Assembly (NCBI GenBank): GCA_000961725.1
Contig: LADS01000059.1
Coordinates: 1-64,000 of the forward strand
From: Desulfobulbaceae bacterium BRH_c16a
GTDB lineage: Bacteria > Desulfobacterota > Desulfobulbia > Desulfobulbales > Desulfocapsaceae
Length of the DNA stretch: 64,000 nucleotides
Reading direction: 5' to 3'
Position numbers and translations under genes: made by a program. The notes under the pieces are model-generated. The model worked only from the letters and a program-made list of their open reading frames with translations, was not told the DNA's origin and did no database searches. Below are positions 16,847-25,744 of this stretch, piece after piece (position 1 is the first letter of the stretch; every line of letters begins with the position of its first letter).

Positions 16847-18028
16847 ATGGCTATTCGTGAAGAAGTATACGGTTATTTCATTCCCAGCGTCACCCTGATC
16901 GGTATCGGTGCCGCCAAACAGATTCCAGCCAAAATCAAAGCCCTCGGCGGCACCAAACCACTGATTGTCACCGATAAGGGAATTACCGGCGCCGGTATCA
17001 CCAAACAGATCACCGACCTGCTCGATCAGGCGGAAATGCAATATGTTGTGTACGACGACACCATTCCCAATCCGACCGATACCAATGTCCATGACGGCGT
17101 GCAGGTATACAAGAAAAACTCCTGCGACAGTCTGATCACCCTCGGCGGCGGCTCCTCCCATGACTGCGGCAAAGGTGTCGGGCTGGTTATCGCCAACGGC
17201 GGCAAAATTCATGATTACGAAGGCGTGGACAAATCTTCCAAGCCGATGCCTCCCTATGTGGCCGTCAATACCACTGCCGGAACCGCCTCGGAAATGACCA
17301 GATTCTGTATTATCACCGACACCAGCCGAAAGGTGAAGATGGCCATCGTCGACTGGCGGGTTACCCCCGGCATAGCTCTGGACGATCCTCTCCTGATGAT
17401 GGGCATGCCCCCGGCGCTGACCGCGGCAACCGGTATGGACGCGCTGACCCATGCGGTGGAAGCCTATGTGTCGACCATTGCCACGCCGATGACCGATTCG
17501 GCGGCCGAAAAGGCCATTGAACTGATTGCCGTCCATCTCCGCCCGGCAGTTGCCAACGGCAATGATATCGTCGCCCGCGAAGGCATGTGCTACGCCCAGT
17601 ATCTTGCCGGCATGGCCTTTAATAATGCCAGCCTCGGCCATGTCCATGCCATGGCCCATCAGCTTGGCGGCTTTTATGATCTGCCGCACGGCGAGTGCAA
17701 TGCCATTCTGCTTCCCCATGTGAGCAGATTCAACCTGATTGCCAAAATGGAGCGCTTTGTCAAAATCGCCAAACTGATGGGCGAAAATGTCGATGGTCTT
17801 TCTCCCCGCGATGCGGCGGAGCTGGCGCTGAAGGCAATCCAGAAACTGTCCACCGATATCGGCATCCCCGCCGGTCTTATCGAACTCGGCAAACGGTATG
17901 GCAAGGATGTCAAAGCTGAAGATATCGAAATCATGACCGGTAACGCCCAGAAGGATGCCTGCGGCATGACCAATCCACGTCGGCCGAAAGACGCCGATGT
18001 CATGGCCATTTACAAGGCGGCATTATAA
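16847..18028 (+). CDS. Iron-containing (group III) alcohol dehydrogenase, sigma-54-controlled
   Basis: The product has 393 residues. Cofactor loop GGGSSHDCGKG is at 100-110, and the metal ligands are Asp198 and His202 (MDALTHAVEAY), His267 (GHVHAMAHQLGG) and His281 (DLPHGECNAILLPH). It resembles the NAD-dependent Fe-ADHs of sulfate reducers and clostridia that act on short primary alcohols. The start follows AAGGAAGG. Because it is preceded by the -24/-12 promoter and followed by AOR, it is likely the main inducible alcohol oxidiser here, with AOR taking the aldehyde. It differs clearly from the first Fe-ADH of the locus, so they are not recent duplicates. Confidence 0.93.
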   Translation: MAIREEVYGYFIPSVTLIGIGAAKQIPAKIKALGGTKPLIVTDKGITGAGITKQITDLLDQAEMQYVVYDDTIPNPTDTNVHDGVQVYKKNSCDSLITLGGGSSHDCGKGVGLVIANGGKIHDYEGVDKSSKPMPPYVAVNTTAGTASEMTRFCIITDTSRKVKMAIVDWRVTPGIALDDPLLMMGMPPALTAATGMDALTHAVEAYVSTIATPMTDSAAEKAIELIAVHLRPAVANGNDIVAREGMCYAQYLAGMAFNNASLGHVHAMAHQLGGFYDLPHGECNAILLPHVSRFNLIAKMERFVKIAKLMGENVDGLSPRDAAELALKAIQKLSTDIGIPAGLIELGKRYGKDVKAEDIEIMTGNAQKDACGMTNPRRPKDADVMAIYKAAL

Positions 18029-18047
18029 TACCGACGGAACCAATGCG

Positions 18048-18078
18048 TTATCGGGGCACGACTGCAGTGCTCCGATAA
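18048..18078 (+). terminator. Hairpin between alcohol dehydrogenase and AOR
   Basis: TTATCGGGGCAC pairs with GTGCTCCGATAA across a 7-base loop, with one G-T position. No T-run follows, so it may be a processing or attenuation stem that lowers AOR expression relative to the dehydrogenase rather than a full terminator. Confidence 0.5.
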
Positions 18079-18164
18079 TTGCGAAATGAAACAAATGAAT
18101 TTTTTGCCGAGTTTTTAGAGGCGCGCGACACTTTAAAAAACAAGAGGAAAGTGAGGAAAAAATA

Positions 18165-19892
18165 ATGGCCGACAAAATATTTCGTGTGAACATGTCCGAT
18201 TTAAGCACCGGGACCGAAGAAGTTCCTGCCGGTTGGATGGGGCTTGGCGGCCGGGGATTGACGTCCACCGTGATCGCCGCCGAGGTCGAACCGACCTGCC
18301 ATCCGCTCGGTGCCGGCAACAAGCTGGTGATCGCTCCAGGCCTGCTCTCCGGTACCCAGGCCGCCAACTCGGGCCGTCTGTCCTGCGGGGCCAAGAGTCC
18401 GCTGACCGGGACCATCAAGGAAGCCAATTCCGGGGGAACCTCCGCTCAGATGCTCGCCAAACTTGGGGTAAAAGCCCTGATCATCGAGGGAAAACCGCAG
18501 GAAGACAAATGGTACGGGCTGCGGGTTACGTCGGAAGGCGTGACGATTAGCGAGGAGACGGAGCTGATCGGCAAAGGCAATTACGAGGTGATCGACAAGC
18601 TGAATGCCCGCCTTGGCGAGAAATTCGGCGTTATCACCATCGGACCGGCGGGTGAAATGAAGATGACTGCCGCCAATATCTCCGTCAAGGATCCGGGCTC
18701 AAGAATCCGTTCCTGCGGGCGCGGCGGGCTCGGGGCGGTGATGGGTTCCAAACGGATCAAGTTTATCGCAGTGGAAGCAACCGACGCGAAGGTTCATATT
18801 GCTCAACCTGAGGAATTCCTCACGGCCGGTCGGGCTTTTGCAAAGGCTCTCATCGACAACCCGATCAGCCAGGCGCTCGGTCAGTACGGCACCAACGTGC
18901 TGGTCAATATTATCAACGAGGCGGGCGGACTGCCGACCCGGAACTTTACTTCCGGCCAGTTTGCCGGGCACGAGGCGATTTCCGGCGAGACCATGCACGA
19001 CACCATCGTCGAGCGCGGCGGCAAGCCGAAACATAACTGCCATCCGGGCTGTGTCATCAACTGCTCGCAGATTTATCATGATAAAGACAAGAAGTATTTG
19101 ACTTCGGGGTTCGAATACGAGTCGATCTGGGCCATGGGCGCCGACTGCTGCGTCGACAATCTCGATTATATTGCCGAGGCCGATCATCTGATGGACGATC
19201 TGGGGCTTGACACCATCGAGACCTCCGTTGCCTTCGGAGTGGCCATGGAGGCCGGAGTGCTTGAGTTCGGCGACGGCGCGGGCATCTGCCGGATGCTTCG
19301 CGAGGATGTCGGCACAGGCAGCGGTATCGGTCGGATCATCGGCGGCGGCGCCGCCAGCGTCGGCCGGGCTTTCGGTGTAACCAGGGTGCCGGTGGTCAAA
19401 AACCAGGCGATTCCCGCCTATGATCCTCGGGCGATCAAAGGTATCGGCATAACCTACGCCACCTCCACCCAGGGGGCGGATCATACCATGGGCTATACCA
19501 TTGCCACCAATATTCTCGGAGTCGGCGGCAAGCTCGATCCGCTCAGCAACGAGGGCCAGGTGGAGCTGTCGCGCAATCTGCAGATTGCCACGGCCGCCAT
19601 CGATTCCACCGGGATGTGTCTGTTCATCGCCTTTGCCGCACTGGACGACGCCAATTGTCTGCCGGCACTGATCGATATGATCAATGCCCGTTACGGCATC
19701 GCCCTTGTAGCCGACGATGTTACCAACCTCGGGAAAACGATCCTGAAAACCGAACGGGCCTTCAACACGGCGGCGGGTTTTACCAGCCACGACGACCGGC
19801 TGCCGGAATTTTTTAAAAGCGAGCCGATAGCCCCGCATAACGTTGTCTGGGATATCGACAATGCCTCAATCGATTCCTTCTGGGATTTCTGA
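18165..19892 (+). CDS. aor: Aldehyde:ferredoxin oxidoreductase (tungsten/molybdenum-bis-pterin)
   Basis: The product has 575 residues, somewhat shorter than the 605 of the Pyrococcus enzyme. The N-terminal half binds the pterin (GGRGLTSTV, NSGRLSCGAKSPLTG). The 4Fe-4S ligands are Cys292, Cys296 and Cys300 (NCHPGCVINCS, spacing CX3CX3C rather than CX2CX3C) and Cys485 in DSTGMCLF. It oxidises aldehydes to acids with ferredoxin as acceptor in the cytoplasm, or the reverse. Following the sigma-54-controlled alcohol dehydrogenase, it completes a path alcohol to aldehyde to acid. No MoaD-like or ferredoxin gene is adjacent. The start follows GTGAGGAAA. Confidence 0.93.
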   Translation: MADKIFRVNMSDLSTGTEEVPAGWMGLGGRGLTSTVIAAEVEPTCHPLGAGNKLVIAPGLLSGTQAANSGRLSCGAKSPLTGTIKEANSGGTSAQMLAKLGVKALIIEGKPQEDKWYGLRVTSEGVTISEETELIGKGNYEVIDKLNARLGEKFGVITIGPAGEMKMTAANISVKDPGSRIRSCGRGGLGAVMGSKRIKFIAVEATDAKVHIAQPEEFLTAGRAFAKALIDNPISQALGQYGTNVLVNIINEAGGLPTRNFTSGQFAGHEAISGETMHDTIVERGGKPKHNCHPGCVINCSQIYHDKDKKYLTSGFEYESIWAMGADCCVDNLDYIAEADHLMDDLGLDTIETSVAFGVAMEAGVLEFGDGAGICRMLREDVGTGSGIGRIIGGGAASVGRAFGVTRVPVVKNQAIPAYDPRAIKGIGITYATSTQGADHTMGYTIATNILGVGGKLDPLSNEGQVELSRNLQIATAAIDSTGMCLFIAFAALDDANCLPALIDMINARYGIALVADDVTNLGKTILKTERAFNTAAGFTSHDDRLPEFFKSEPIAPHNVVWDIDNASIDSFWDF

Positions 19893-19907
19893 TACCGTTT
19901 CTCCGAC

Positions 19908-19941
19908 TTGTCATCGTGTCCCTCGCCGGGCACGATGACAA
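19908..19941. terminator. Bidirectional terminator-like hairpin
   Basis: TTGTCATCGTG and its exact complement form an 11-bp stem with a 12-base loop between the convergent AOR and HD-GYP genes. It can serve both strands; T-runs are weak. Confidence 0.65.
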
Positions 19942-19980
19942 CAGGAAAGAGAGCGTAGACGGCAATCTACGATCAGGCGA

Positions 19981-21717
19981 TCACAGAAAATCCGGATTGG
20001 GGTTTTCACCGCCGAGTCGTATTTTTTTATCGAGGACAAGGTGCAGGCAGGCATCGACGCTTGGTGCGTGATACCGGGTTCCCCGGCCTGACCTGATTTC
20101 ACCAAGGGCACGTTCCATCCCAAGCGACGGACGGTACGGGCGGTGAGAAGACATGGCTTCGACCACGTCGGCCACAGTGAGGATTTTTGCCTCCAGTAGA
20201 ATGTCTTTGTCTGTCAGGCCCTGGGGGTAGCCTGAGCCGTCCAGATGTTCATGGTGCTGATGGACAATCTCGGCCACCGGCCAGGGGAAATGGATGGTTT
20301 TCAGGATCTCAAAGCCAACCGTCGGATGGCAGTGCACAACGGCCAGCTCCTCATGGGACAGTCTTGCCGGTTTGGCAAGATATTCGGATGGCAGGGTGAT
20401 CTTGCCGATATCGTGCAGAAGCGCCGCGATATGCAGTCCCTCGATCTGCTTCTCGTCCAGGCCCAGTTCCCTGGCGATTGCACAGGCCAGGATATCGACG
20501 CGCTGCTGATGGCCGGCGGTGTAGGGATCGCGTTTTCCGACAGTGGACGACAGAGAACCCACCGTTTCCTCAAGGCTGGCGTGGAGATCGTCGCGGCTTT
20601 TCTTCAACGCCTCCAAGGCAATTTTCCGTTCGGTGATATCGCGGGCAACCCCTCGGTAGCCTGACAGTTGACCATCGTCTGCAAAGATCGGCACCGCATT
20701 CGTTTCAAGAACCACAATCTGTCCTTTTTTTCCCAGGCAGGTGATCTCGAATCCGTTGAACGGCTTGCCGCTGTCCAGTAACTGGCTGTATGAGGCGCTG
20801 CATAAAGCCGCCTGGTTGGGCGAGGCGAAATCAATCAGCGTCTTTCCGATCATCTCATGGGGCGGATATCCCAGCAGCGCCTCTACTTGCGGACTTAGAT
20901 AGGTAAATCTTCCTTCCTGCGCCGTCTCCCAGATCCAGTCGCTGGTGGTCTCGACCAGATTGCGGAACCTTTCATTACTCTCCCCCAGGGAATGTAGCAG
21001 TTTCTCCCGCTCCAGAAAGATACGCAGCCGCTCCCGATCAGCCAGTATCGACTGGCGGATGGAATAGAAGGCGAGCAATGAAATAATGAGCAGGATGGCG
21101 GTCGAGATGAAGGTGAGTTTCCTGCGGAATTTTGCGACTTCGGCATGAACGTCATCAATATACATGCCGGTACCGATAATCCATCCCCAGGGTTCAAAAC
21201 CTTTTATATATGACAGCTTTGAGGAGATTTTTACCGGATCGTCCTTCCATTGCCACATATAATCCACATAACCGGCGCCCTGTTCTTTGACGGTCCGGAC
21301 AAATTCGACGAACAGATACTTGCCGTTCTGATCCTGGAAGGTGCTGATATCCTGTCCTTCCAGGTCGTGACGATACGGGTGCATGATCATCCTCGGCACC
21401 ATATCGTTGATCCAGAAATAATCCTTTTTCTCCGGGCCGTAACGCAGCTTGCCGATCCGCAGGACGGCACGTTGCCGGGCATCCTCCATGGTCAGTTCAC
21501 CTGTTAGTTCCCGTTCATGGTACGATTCGAGAAGACTTCAGGCCGTTTCCGTCAATTCCCGGATCATTTCCTGCTTTCGATTGATAAAACTCTGTTCCAG
21601 TTGCGGCAGAAGGATATAAAAAATGGCGGTGACAAAGAGCAGAATGGTGAAGAATGCCGGCAGAGCAATACGGAGAGAAGTTTTATAGGTCAGCTTCTGC
21701 ATTGTTTTTACTGGCAT
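19981..21717 (-). pseudogene. Cache-PAS-HD-GYP signalling protein interrupted by an in-frame TGA
   Basis: On the minus strand the frame starts at ATG 21717 with a membrane anchor (LRIALPAFFTILLFVTAIFY), then reads MIRELTETA followed by TGA at 21540-21538 (codon 60) and continues in the same frame SLLESYHERELTGELT. Relatives with this single-Cache layout usually have Trp there (TAWSLL), so TGG has become TGA. The rest is intact: Cache to about residue 190, a second membrane segment, a PAS domain and an HD-GYP phosphodiesterase with HDIGKITLPSEYL and HHEHLDGSGYPQGL, expected to degrade cyclic di-GMP. A restart at the ATG at 21489 would make a 502-residue protein lacking the first membrane helix. 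Confidence 0.85.
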
Positions 21718-21945
21718 GGCAGAGACCCGGTGGAAGTCGTCTGAGCGTTCGATTGTCGATGATAAGAAGTATGAACGATAAACCTGGGAGAATCAATCCG
21801 AGTTTGCAATTTTGGTGAATAATTGTTTGCAGCGCCAGACAATAAACAGGGAGCCCATTTATTTTCTTCCTGCGAGATGAAGTTGGAGATACACTCGTTT
21901 CCAAAGGAACCGTTATGCTTCCTCTACAAATCAACAGGAGTGTTG

Positions 21946-22548
21946 ATGGACAGATATCGAAATTTTGCGGAACTGGAACAAAATGAAAGAGAAAACCAGG
22001 ATTACAAGATACTATATCGACAACGTGTTTCTCAAATCGCCGTAATGGCTCCTCATGGAGGAGGCATAGAACCCGGGACTCTGGACATTGCAGATGCTTT
22101 GGCCGGAAGCGAGTATACGTTTTATGCCTTCAAAGGCTTAAAAAAGTCGGGGAACAAGATATTACATCTCACGAGTTCCAGCTTCGATGAGCCAAGAGGT
22201 TTGAAGATAGCGGAAAATGCTTTCATTGTCATTTCGATTCATGGGAATCGGGACACAGGAGAAATAGTCTTCATCGGAGGGAAAAACCACGAGCTCAAGC
22301 AAGGGATAAGGCGGGCGTTAAGGACGGCTGGATTTGAGGCTGTGATCACTGAAGTACCAGGACTTCGCGGTATCGATCCCAGGAATATCTGCAATCGATG
22401 CAGAAGTGGAGAAGGCGTGCAATTGGAGGTTTCAAGAGGATTGAGGGAAAAGCTCTTCGAAAATCTCGCTTGCCGGACTTCGAGAAAGAAAACCAACGAT
22501 TTTTATCATTTTATAAATACTGTAAAGCAGGCTTTATGTGGAGTTTGA
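21946..22548 (+). CDS. Poly-gamma-glutamate hydrolase family protein (DUF867)
   Basis: The product has 200 residues. It contains APHGGGIEPGTLDIADALAG (35-54), with His37 and Glu42 as predicted zinc ligands, and VISIHGNRD with a further His; these identify the PghP-like family, related to carboxypeptidases and first known from phages that digest capsule. The start at 21946 follows CAGGAG; no signal peptide is visible, so export is uncertain. Downstream, 56 bases away, is the beta-lactamase gene. A role in cleaving gamma-glutamyl polymer is inferred from family only. Confidence 0.85.
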   Translation: MDRYRNFAELEQNERENQDYKILYRQRVSQIAVMAPHGGGIEPGTLDIADALAGSEYTFYAFKGLKKSGNKILHLTSSSFDEPRGLKIAENAFIVISIHGNRDTGEIVFIGGKNHELKQGIRRALRTAGFEAVITEVPGLRGIDPRNICNRCRSGEGVQLEVSRGLREKLFENLACRTSRKKTNDFYHFINTVKQALCGV

Positions 22549-22604
22549 TGTATCGAGCAGCTCAAGAATCGGCCGAAGCTCTACAAGACTGTACGGAGAA
22601 GTTC

Positions 22605-23387
22605 ATGAACAAGATTGTGTTGTACACTGTTGCATTTTTTGTCTTTATTGTAGCACCGCCGGCACATGCCGAAGATCTGGAGTTAGCAAAACTTTTCAAG
22701 GAGCGGAACCTCAGCGGAACAATGGTGATATCGTCGCTGGATGGTGAAACGACCTATATCCACAATGACAAGCGCGCCCGTACTCGTTTCGTTCCCGCCT
22801 CAACTTTTAAGATACCGAACACCCTTATCGCCCTTGAGGAAGCTGCAGTGTCGGATGAAAAGGAGATTGTGATCTGGGACGGCAAGGATAAGGGCTTGCC
22901 GGAGTGGAATAAAGATCAAACGCTGCAGACGGCTTTTTCATCTTCATGTGTTTGGTTCTATCAGGAAATGGCCAAACGCGTGGGGAAGGATAAGTATGCG
23001 TCATATCTCGGCAAGATGAAGTACGGAAATGAGAAGATCGGTCCCCAGACAGCTTCCTTCTGGTTGGAAGGCGATCTCATGATAAGTGCCATGGGACAGG
23101 TCGCGTTTTTAAAGAACATCTTCACCAGGGCATATCCGTTTAAATCTTCCTCATACGATCTGCTGCGAAAACACATGCTCGTCGAGCAGACTCCTGCCTA
23201 TACCATACGGGCCAAGACCGGATGGGCGCAAAGAGTTATTCCACAAGTGGGCTGGTTTGTCGGCTACGTCGAGTCCGGTGGTAAAGTGTGGTTCTATGCA
23301 ACGAACATAGAGATCGTAAAGCCGGACGACAGCCGTTTCAGGCAGGAAGTTACCATGGAGGCCTTGAAGATGAAGGGCATTATTTAA
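22605..23387 (+). CDS. Class D (OXA-type) beta-lactamase
   Basis: The product has 260 residues, normal for the class. A signal peptide covers about 1-22 (hydrophobic core, then PPAHA-ED), so it is periplasmic. All class D motifs are present: S66-T-F-K69 (PASTFK), S114-x-V116 (SCV), YGN at 140-142, Trp153 and K204-T-G206. The enzyme hydrolyses beta-lactams through a carboxylated Lys69. The start follows GGAGAA. There is no integron or insertion sequence directly beside it, so it looks like a resident chromosomal gene. The spectrum cannot be predicted from sequence alone. Confidence 0.93.
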   Translation: MNKIVLYTVAFFVFIVAPPAHAEDLELAKLFKERNLSGTMVISSLDGETTYIHNDKRARTRFVPASTFKIPNTLIALEEAAVSDEKEIVIWDGKDKGLPEWNKDQTLQTAFSSSCVWFYQEMAKRVGKDKYASYLGKMKYGNEKIGPQTASFWLEGDLMISAMGQVAFLKNIFTRAYPFKSSSYDLLRKHMLVEQTPAYTIRAKTGWAQRVIPQVGWFVGYVESGGKVWFYATNIEIVKPDDSRFRQEVTMEALKMKGII

Positions 23388-23417
23388 CCCCCATGGTGTT
23401 AGAAAAACTTTGAAGAT

Positions 23418-23436
23418 CAACCGGCCGTTCCGGTTG
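23418..23436 (+). terminator. Putative terminator after the beta-lactamase
   Basis: CAACCGG pairs with CCGGTTG over a 5-base loop, followed by a short T-rich stretch (TTGGATTTT). Confidence 0.5.
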
Positions 23437-23511
23437 TTGGATTTTCCTTGACCGGCGGATGCTTTTTCCGGGCAGAGGGAACAAAAGCGTAAATCCCCCG
23501 GGTCAGAAGCA

Positions 23512-24444
23512 ATGAAGAACAACGAAAAAGTGACGCAGAGCACGGCCATGGAGTATCGCCGGAGAATCTGTCTGGCCATGAATTTTATCTGCAACAATCT
23601 CGAAAAAGACCTCCCTCTCGACGAGATAGCCAGGAGTGCGTCCTTCTCAATGTTTCACTTTCACAGGATATTCAAGGCCGTTGTCGGCGAAACCGTTGCC
23701 GAATTTACCCGCCGGCTGCGCCTTGAACAGGCCGCCAACAAGCTTCTGATGAATTGGGACTCTCCTGTAACCGACATCGCCCTGGATTGCGGCTTCTCCA
23801 GTTCACAGAATTTCGCCAAGGCATTTCGAAACGGTTTTGGCATGTCGCCCACGGCCTATAGAAATAGCAAGCAGGGAAACATCTTCCGCAAGGGAGAAAA
23901 CGCATTATCTCCCCACCTGGGCTACACTCTTGACAGTTTGTTGCCTGTTGTCAAAGAATCAACCCAAGAAGGAGGAATGAACATGCATGCTGAAATTCGT
24001 GAAATGCCTGAGTACCTGGTCGCCTACGTCCGCAGGTTGGGACCCTATGGAAAAGAAACCTGCCGATTGGCCTTCGATGAACTGTCGCGCTGGGCCGGGC
24101 CGAGGGGACACCTGGAAAAAGGCACGGTGCTTGGAGTGTATTGGGATAACCCGGAGGTGACTCCGCCGGAAAAATGTCGGATCGATGCCTGTGTCAGTGT
24201 GGACAAAGGTACCCTCACCGAAGGTCAGATCGGTCTGCAGGTCCTGGCCGGCGGTCTCTATGCAGTCTGCCGATTTGAGATTGACACGGAGCAGTTTCCC
24301 CAGGCGTGGGAAGAAGCCTTCGCCTGGCTGATCAACAAAGGCTATATGTGCGACGATCGACCATGTTACGAACTGTATCACAACAATGCCGACGAACATC
24401 CTGACGGAAAATGGCTTGTAGATATCTGTATTCCCCTGAAATAA
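23512..24444 (+). CDS. AraC-family regulator with GyrI-like effector domain
   Basis: The product has 310 residues. The N-terminal part (about 15-118) is a double HTH of the AraC/XylS type (LDEIARSASFSMFHFHRIFK and VTDIALDCGFSSSQNFAKAF). The C-terminal part (about 155-310) is a GyrI-like/SOUL-fold small-molecule-binding domain (MPEYLVAYVRRLGPYG). This order matches Rob/SoxS-type multidrug-responsive activators. Its position between a beta-lactamase and a nitroreductase suggests control of one of them, but no operator was found. Confidence 0.9.
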   Translation: MKNNEKVTQSTAMEYRRRICLAMNFICNNLEKDLPLDEIARSASFSMFHFHRIFKAVVGETVAEFTRRLRLEQAANKLLMNWDSPVTDIALDCGFSSSQNFAKAFRNGFGMSPTAYRNSKQGNIFRKGENALSPHLGYTLDSLLPVVKESTQEGGMNMHAEIREMPEYLVAYVRRLGPYGKETCRLAFDELSRWAGPRGHLEKGTVLGVYWDNPEVTPPEKCRIDACVSVDKGTLTEGQIGLQVLAGGLYAVCRFEIDTEQFPQAWEEAFAWLINKGYMCDDRPCYELYHNNADEHPDGKWLVDICIPLK

Positions 24445-24604
24445 AAATCAAAAGAACGAGATATTCGTCGGTCGAGCGGCTGCCGCGGCGAGGTGTGCCC
24501 GGCGGATGTCTTTTTCGGGAGCAGCTGTACATATTTTTACAATTCGTTACAAAAACTCCACAGCTTGATGGAACTCCTCCGGCTATACTGGTGTTCAGCA
24601 GGCT

Positions 24605-25567
24605 ATGAAAAAATATATTGGACTCCAGGTGACTGACAAGATGGCCATCCCTACATCCCGCACCCATGAGACGGCCCAGCTTCATTTCTCGTCGGAGCTT
24701 TGCAACGGCTGCGCTCTTTGTGTCCAGGTGTGCAAAGACTTCGGTATTCGCATAGTCGACGGCAAGGCGCAACGCACCGAGCATCCCCTCTTCGGCTGCA
24801 TCGGCTGTGGCCACTGCATGGCGATCTGTCCGCAGGGGGCCGTCAAGGTCGAAGGTCGATGCCTTTCGGAGAATGATTTTACTGAATTGCCGGAAAGAAG
24901 TGCAGCAGCCGGTTATCAGGCATTCTGCAATCTTCTGCAGAGACGCCGGAGTATTCGGGAGTTTACCGATAAGCCGGTTGGACCGGATCTGATTGAAAAG
25001 GTACTCGAGGCGGTCCGACTGGCGCCGATGGGTTTGCCGCCTTCGGATGTCCACATCCTAGTGTTCGAAAGTCCGCAAAAAGTCAGGAAATTCACCGAGG
25101 ATTTCTGCACTTACCTTGAAGGCCTCAAGTGGCTGGTTTCGGATTGGTTTCTTGCGCTCATGCGGCCATTCTGGGGAAAGGCCAACGATGTTCTGTTCCG
25201 TGATTTCGTTCGGCCCCTTATGAAAAGCTATACCTCCGCCATGGCGCGCGGTGAAAATATCGTCACGTACGATGCCCCGGTCGCACTCTATTTTTACGGC
25301 AGTCCTTATTGCGATCCGGCCGATCCGATAGTTGCGGCAACCTATGCGATGCTTGCAGCCGAATCCCTGGGCCTGGGAACCTGCATGCTGGGTGCAATGC
25401 ACCCTCTTATTCAGAATGGCAGGGCCGCTCGCCGATTCCGAGAGCAGCAGGGGATCCGCTTCCCAAGCAGGGAAGGGCTGATGGTCATCATGGGACATCC
25501 CCGTGTTTTCTACCGGAAAGGGATACGACGCTCCCTGGCGGCGGTCGACCAATATCAAATGAATTAA
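24605..25567 (+). CDS. Nitroreductase-family protein with two N-terminal 4Fe-4S clusters
   Basis: The product has 320 residues. Two ferredoxin motifs come first: CNGCALCVQVCK (about 33-44) and CIGCGHCMAICP (about 62-73). A nitroreductase fold follows from about 105 (LLQRRRSIREFTDKPV, then VLEAVRLAPMG, and LAAESLGLGTCMLGAM), which binds FMN. This fusion is common in anaerobes and passes electrons from ferredoxin to FMN and a quinone- or nitro-type acceptor. The start at 24605 has a close AGCAGG; an in-frame ATG at 24641 also precedes the clusters. Confidence 0.88.
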   Translation: MKKYIGLQVTDKMAIPTSRTHETAQLHFSSELCNGCALCVQVCKDFGIRIVDGKAQRTEHPLFGCIGCGHCMAICPQGAVKVEGRCLSENDFTELPERSAAAGYQAFCNLLQRRRSIREFTDKPVGPDLIEKVLEAVRLAPMGLPPSDVHILVFESPQKVRKFTEDFCTYLEGLKWLVSDWFLALMRPFWGKANDVLFRDFVRPLMKSYTSAMARGENIVTYDAPVALYFYGSPYCDPADPIVAATYAMLAAESLGLGTCMLGAMHPLIQNGRAARRFREQQGIRFPSREGLMVIMGHPRVFYRKGIRRSLAAVDQYQMN

Positions 25568-25652
25568 GCAATCTTCCAGCCGCTCGTTATTCCAAAAGCT
25601 GTCGGCCTGTCCATTTTGTATCTTCGGGTAAAGGATTTGTGCGCGATAAATA

Positions 25653-25728
25653 AAAGTTGACCGCAGTCGACTTTTTATCTTGACGATTTTTCCGGTGAGA
25701 TTATATTTCCGACTGCAGTCAACTTTTT
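25653..25728 (+). promoter_or_regulatory. Promoter bracketed by two TetR-type operators
   Basis: Two near-identical palindromic sites, GTTGACCGCAGTCGACTT at about 25656-25673 and CCGACTGCAGTCAACTT at about 25709-25725, share GAC(C/T)GCAGTC(G/A)ACTT. Between them lie TTGACG (25680-25685) and TATATT (25703-25708) with a 17-base spacer. Repressor at both sites would block the promoter, so the TetR gene and the efflux operon are probably autoregulated. Confidence 0.75.
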
Positions 25729-25744
25729 ACCCTCAGAGGATATA

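Noticed and set aside
18699-19838. A long minus-strand frame opposite AOR
   Set aside because: AOR motifs on the plus strand explain the region; the antisense product matches nothing I recognise.
21538-21540. Selenocysteine reading of the in-frame TGA in the Cache-PAS-HD-GYP gene
   Set aside because: The family has Trp, not Cys, at this place, and no clear SECIS-like hairpin follows the codon.
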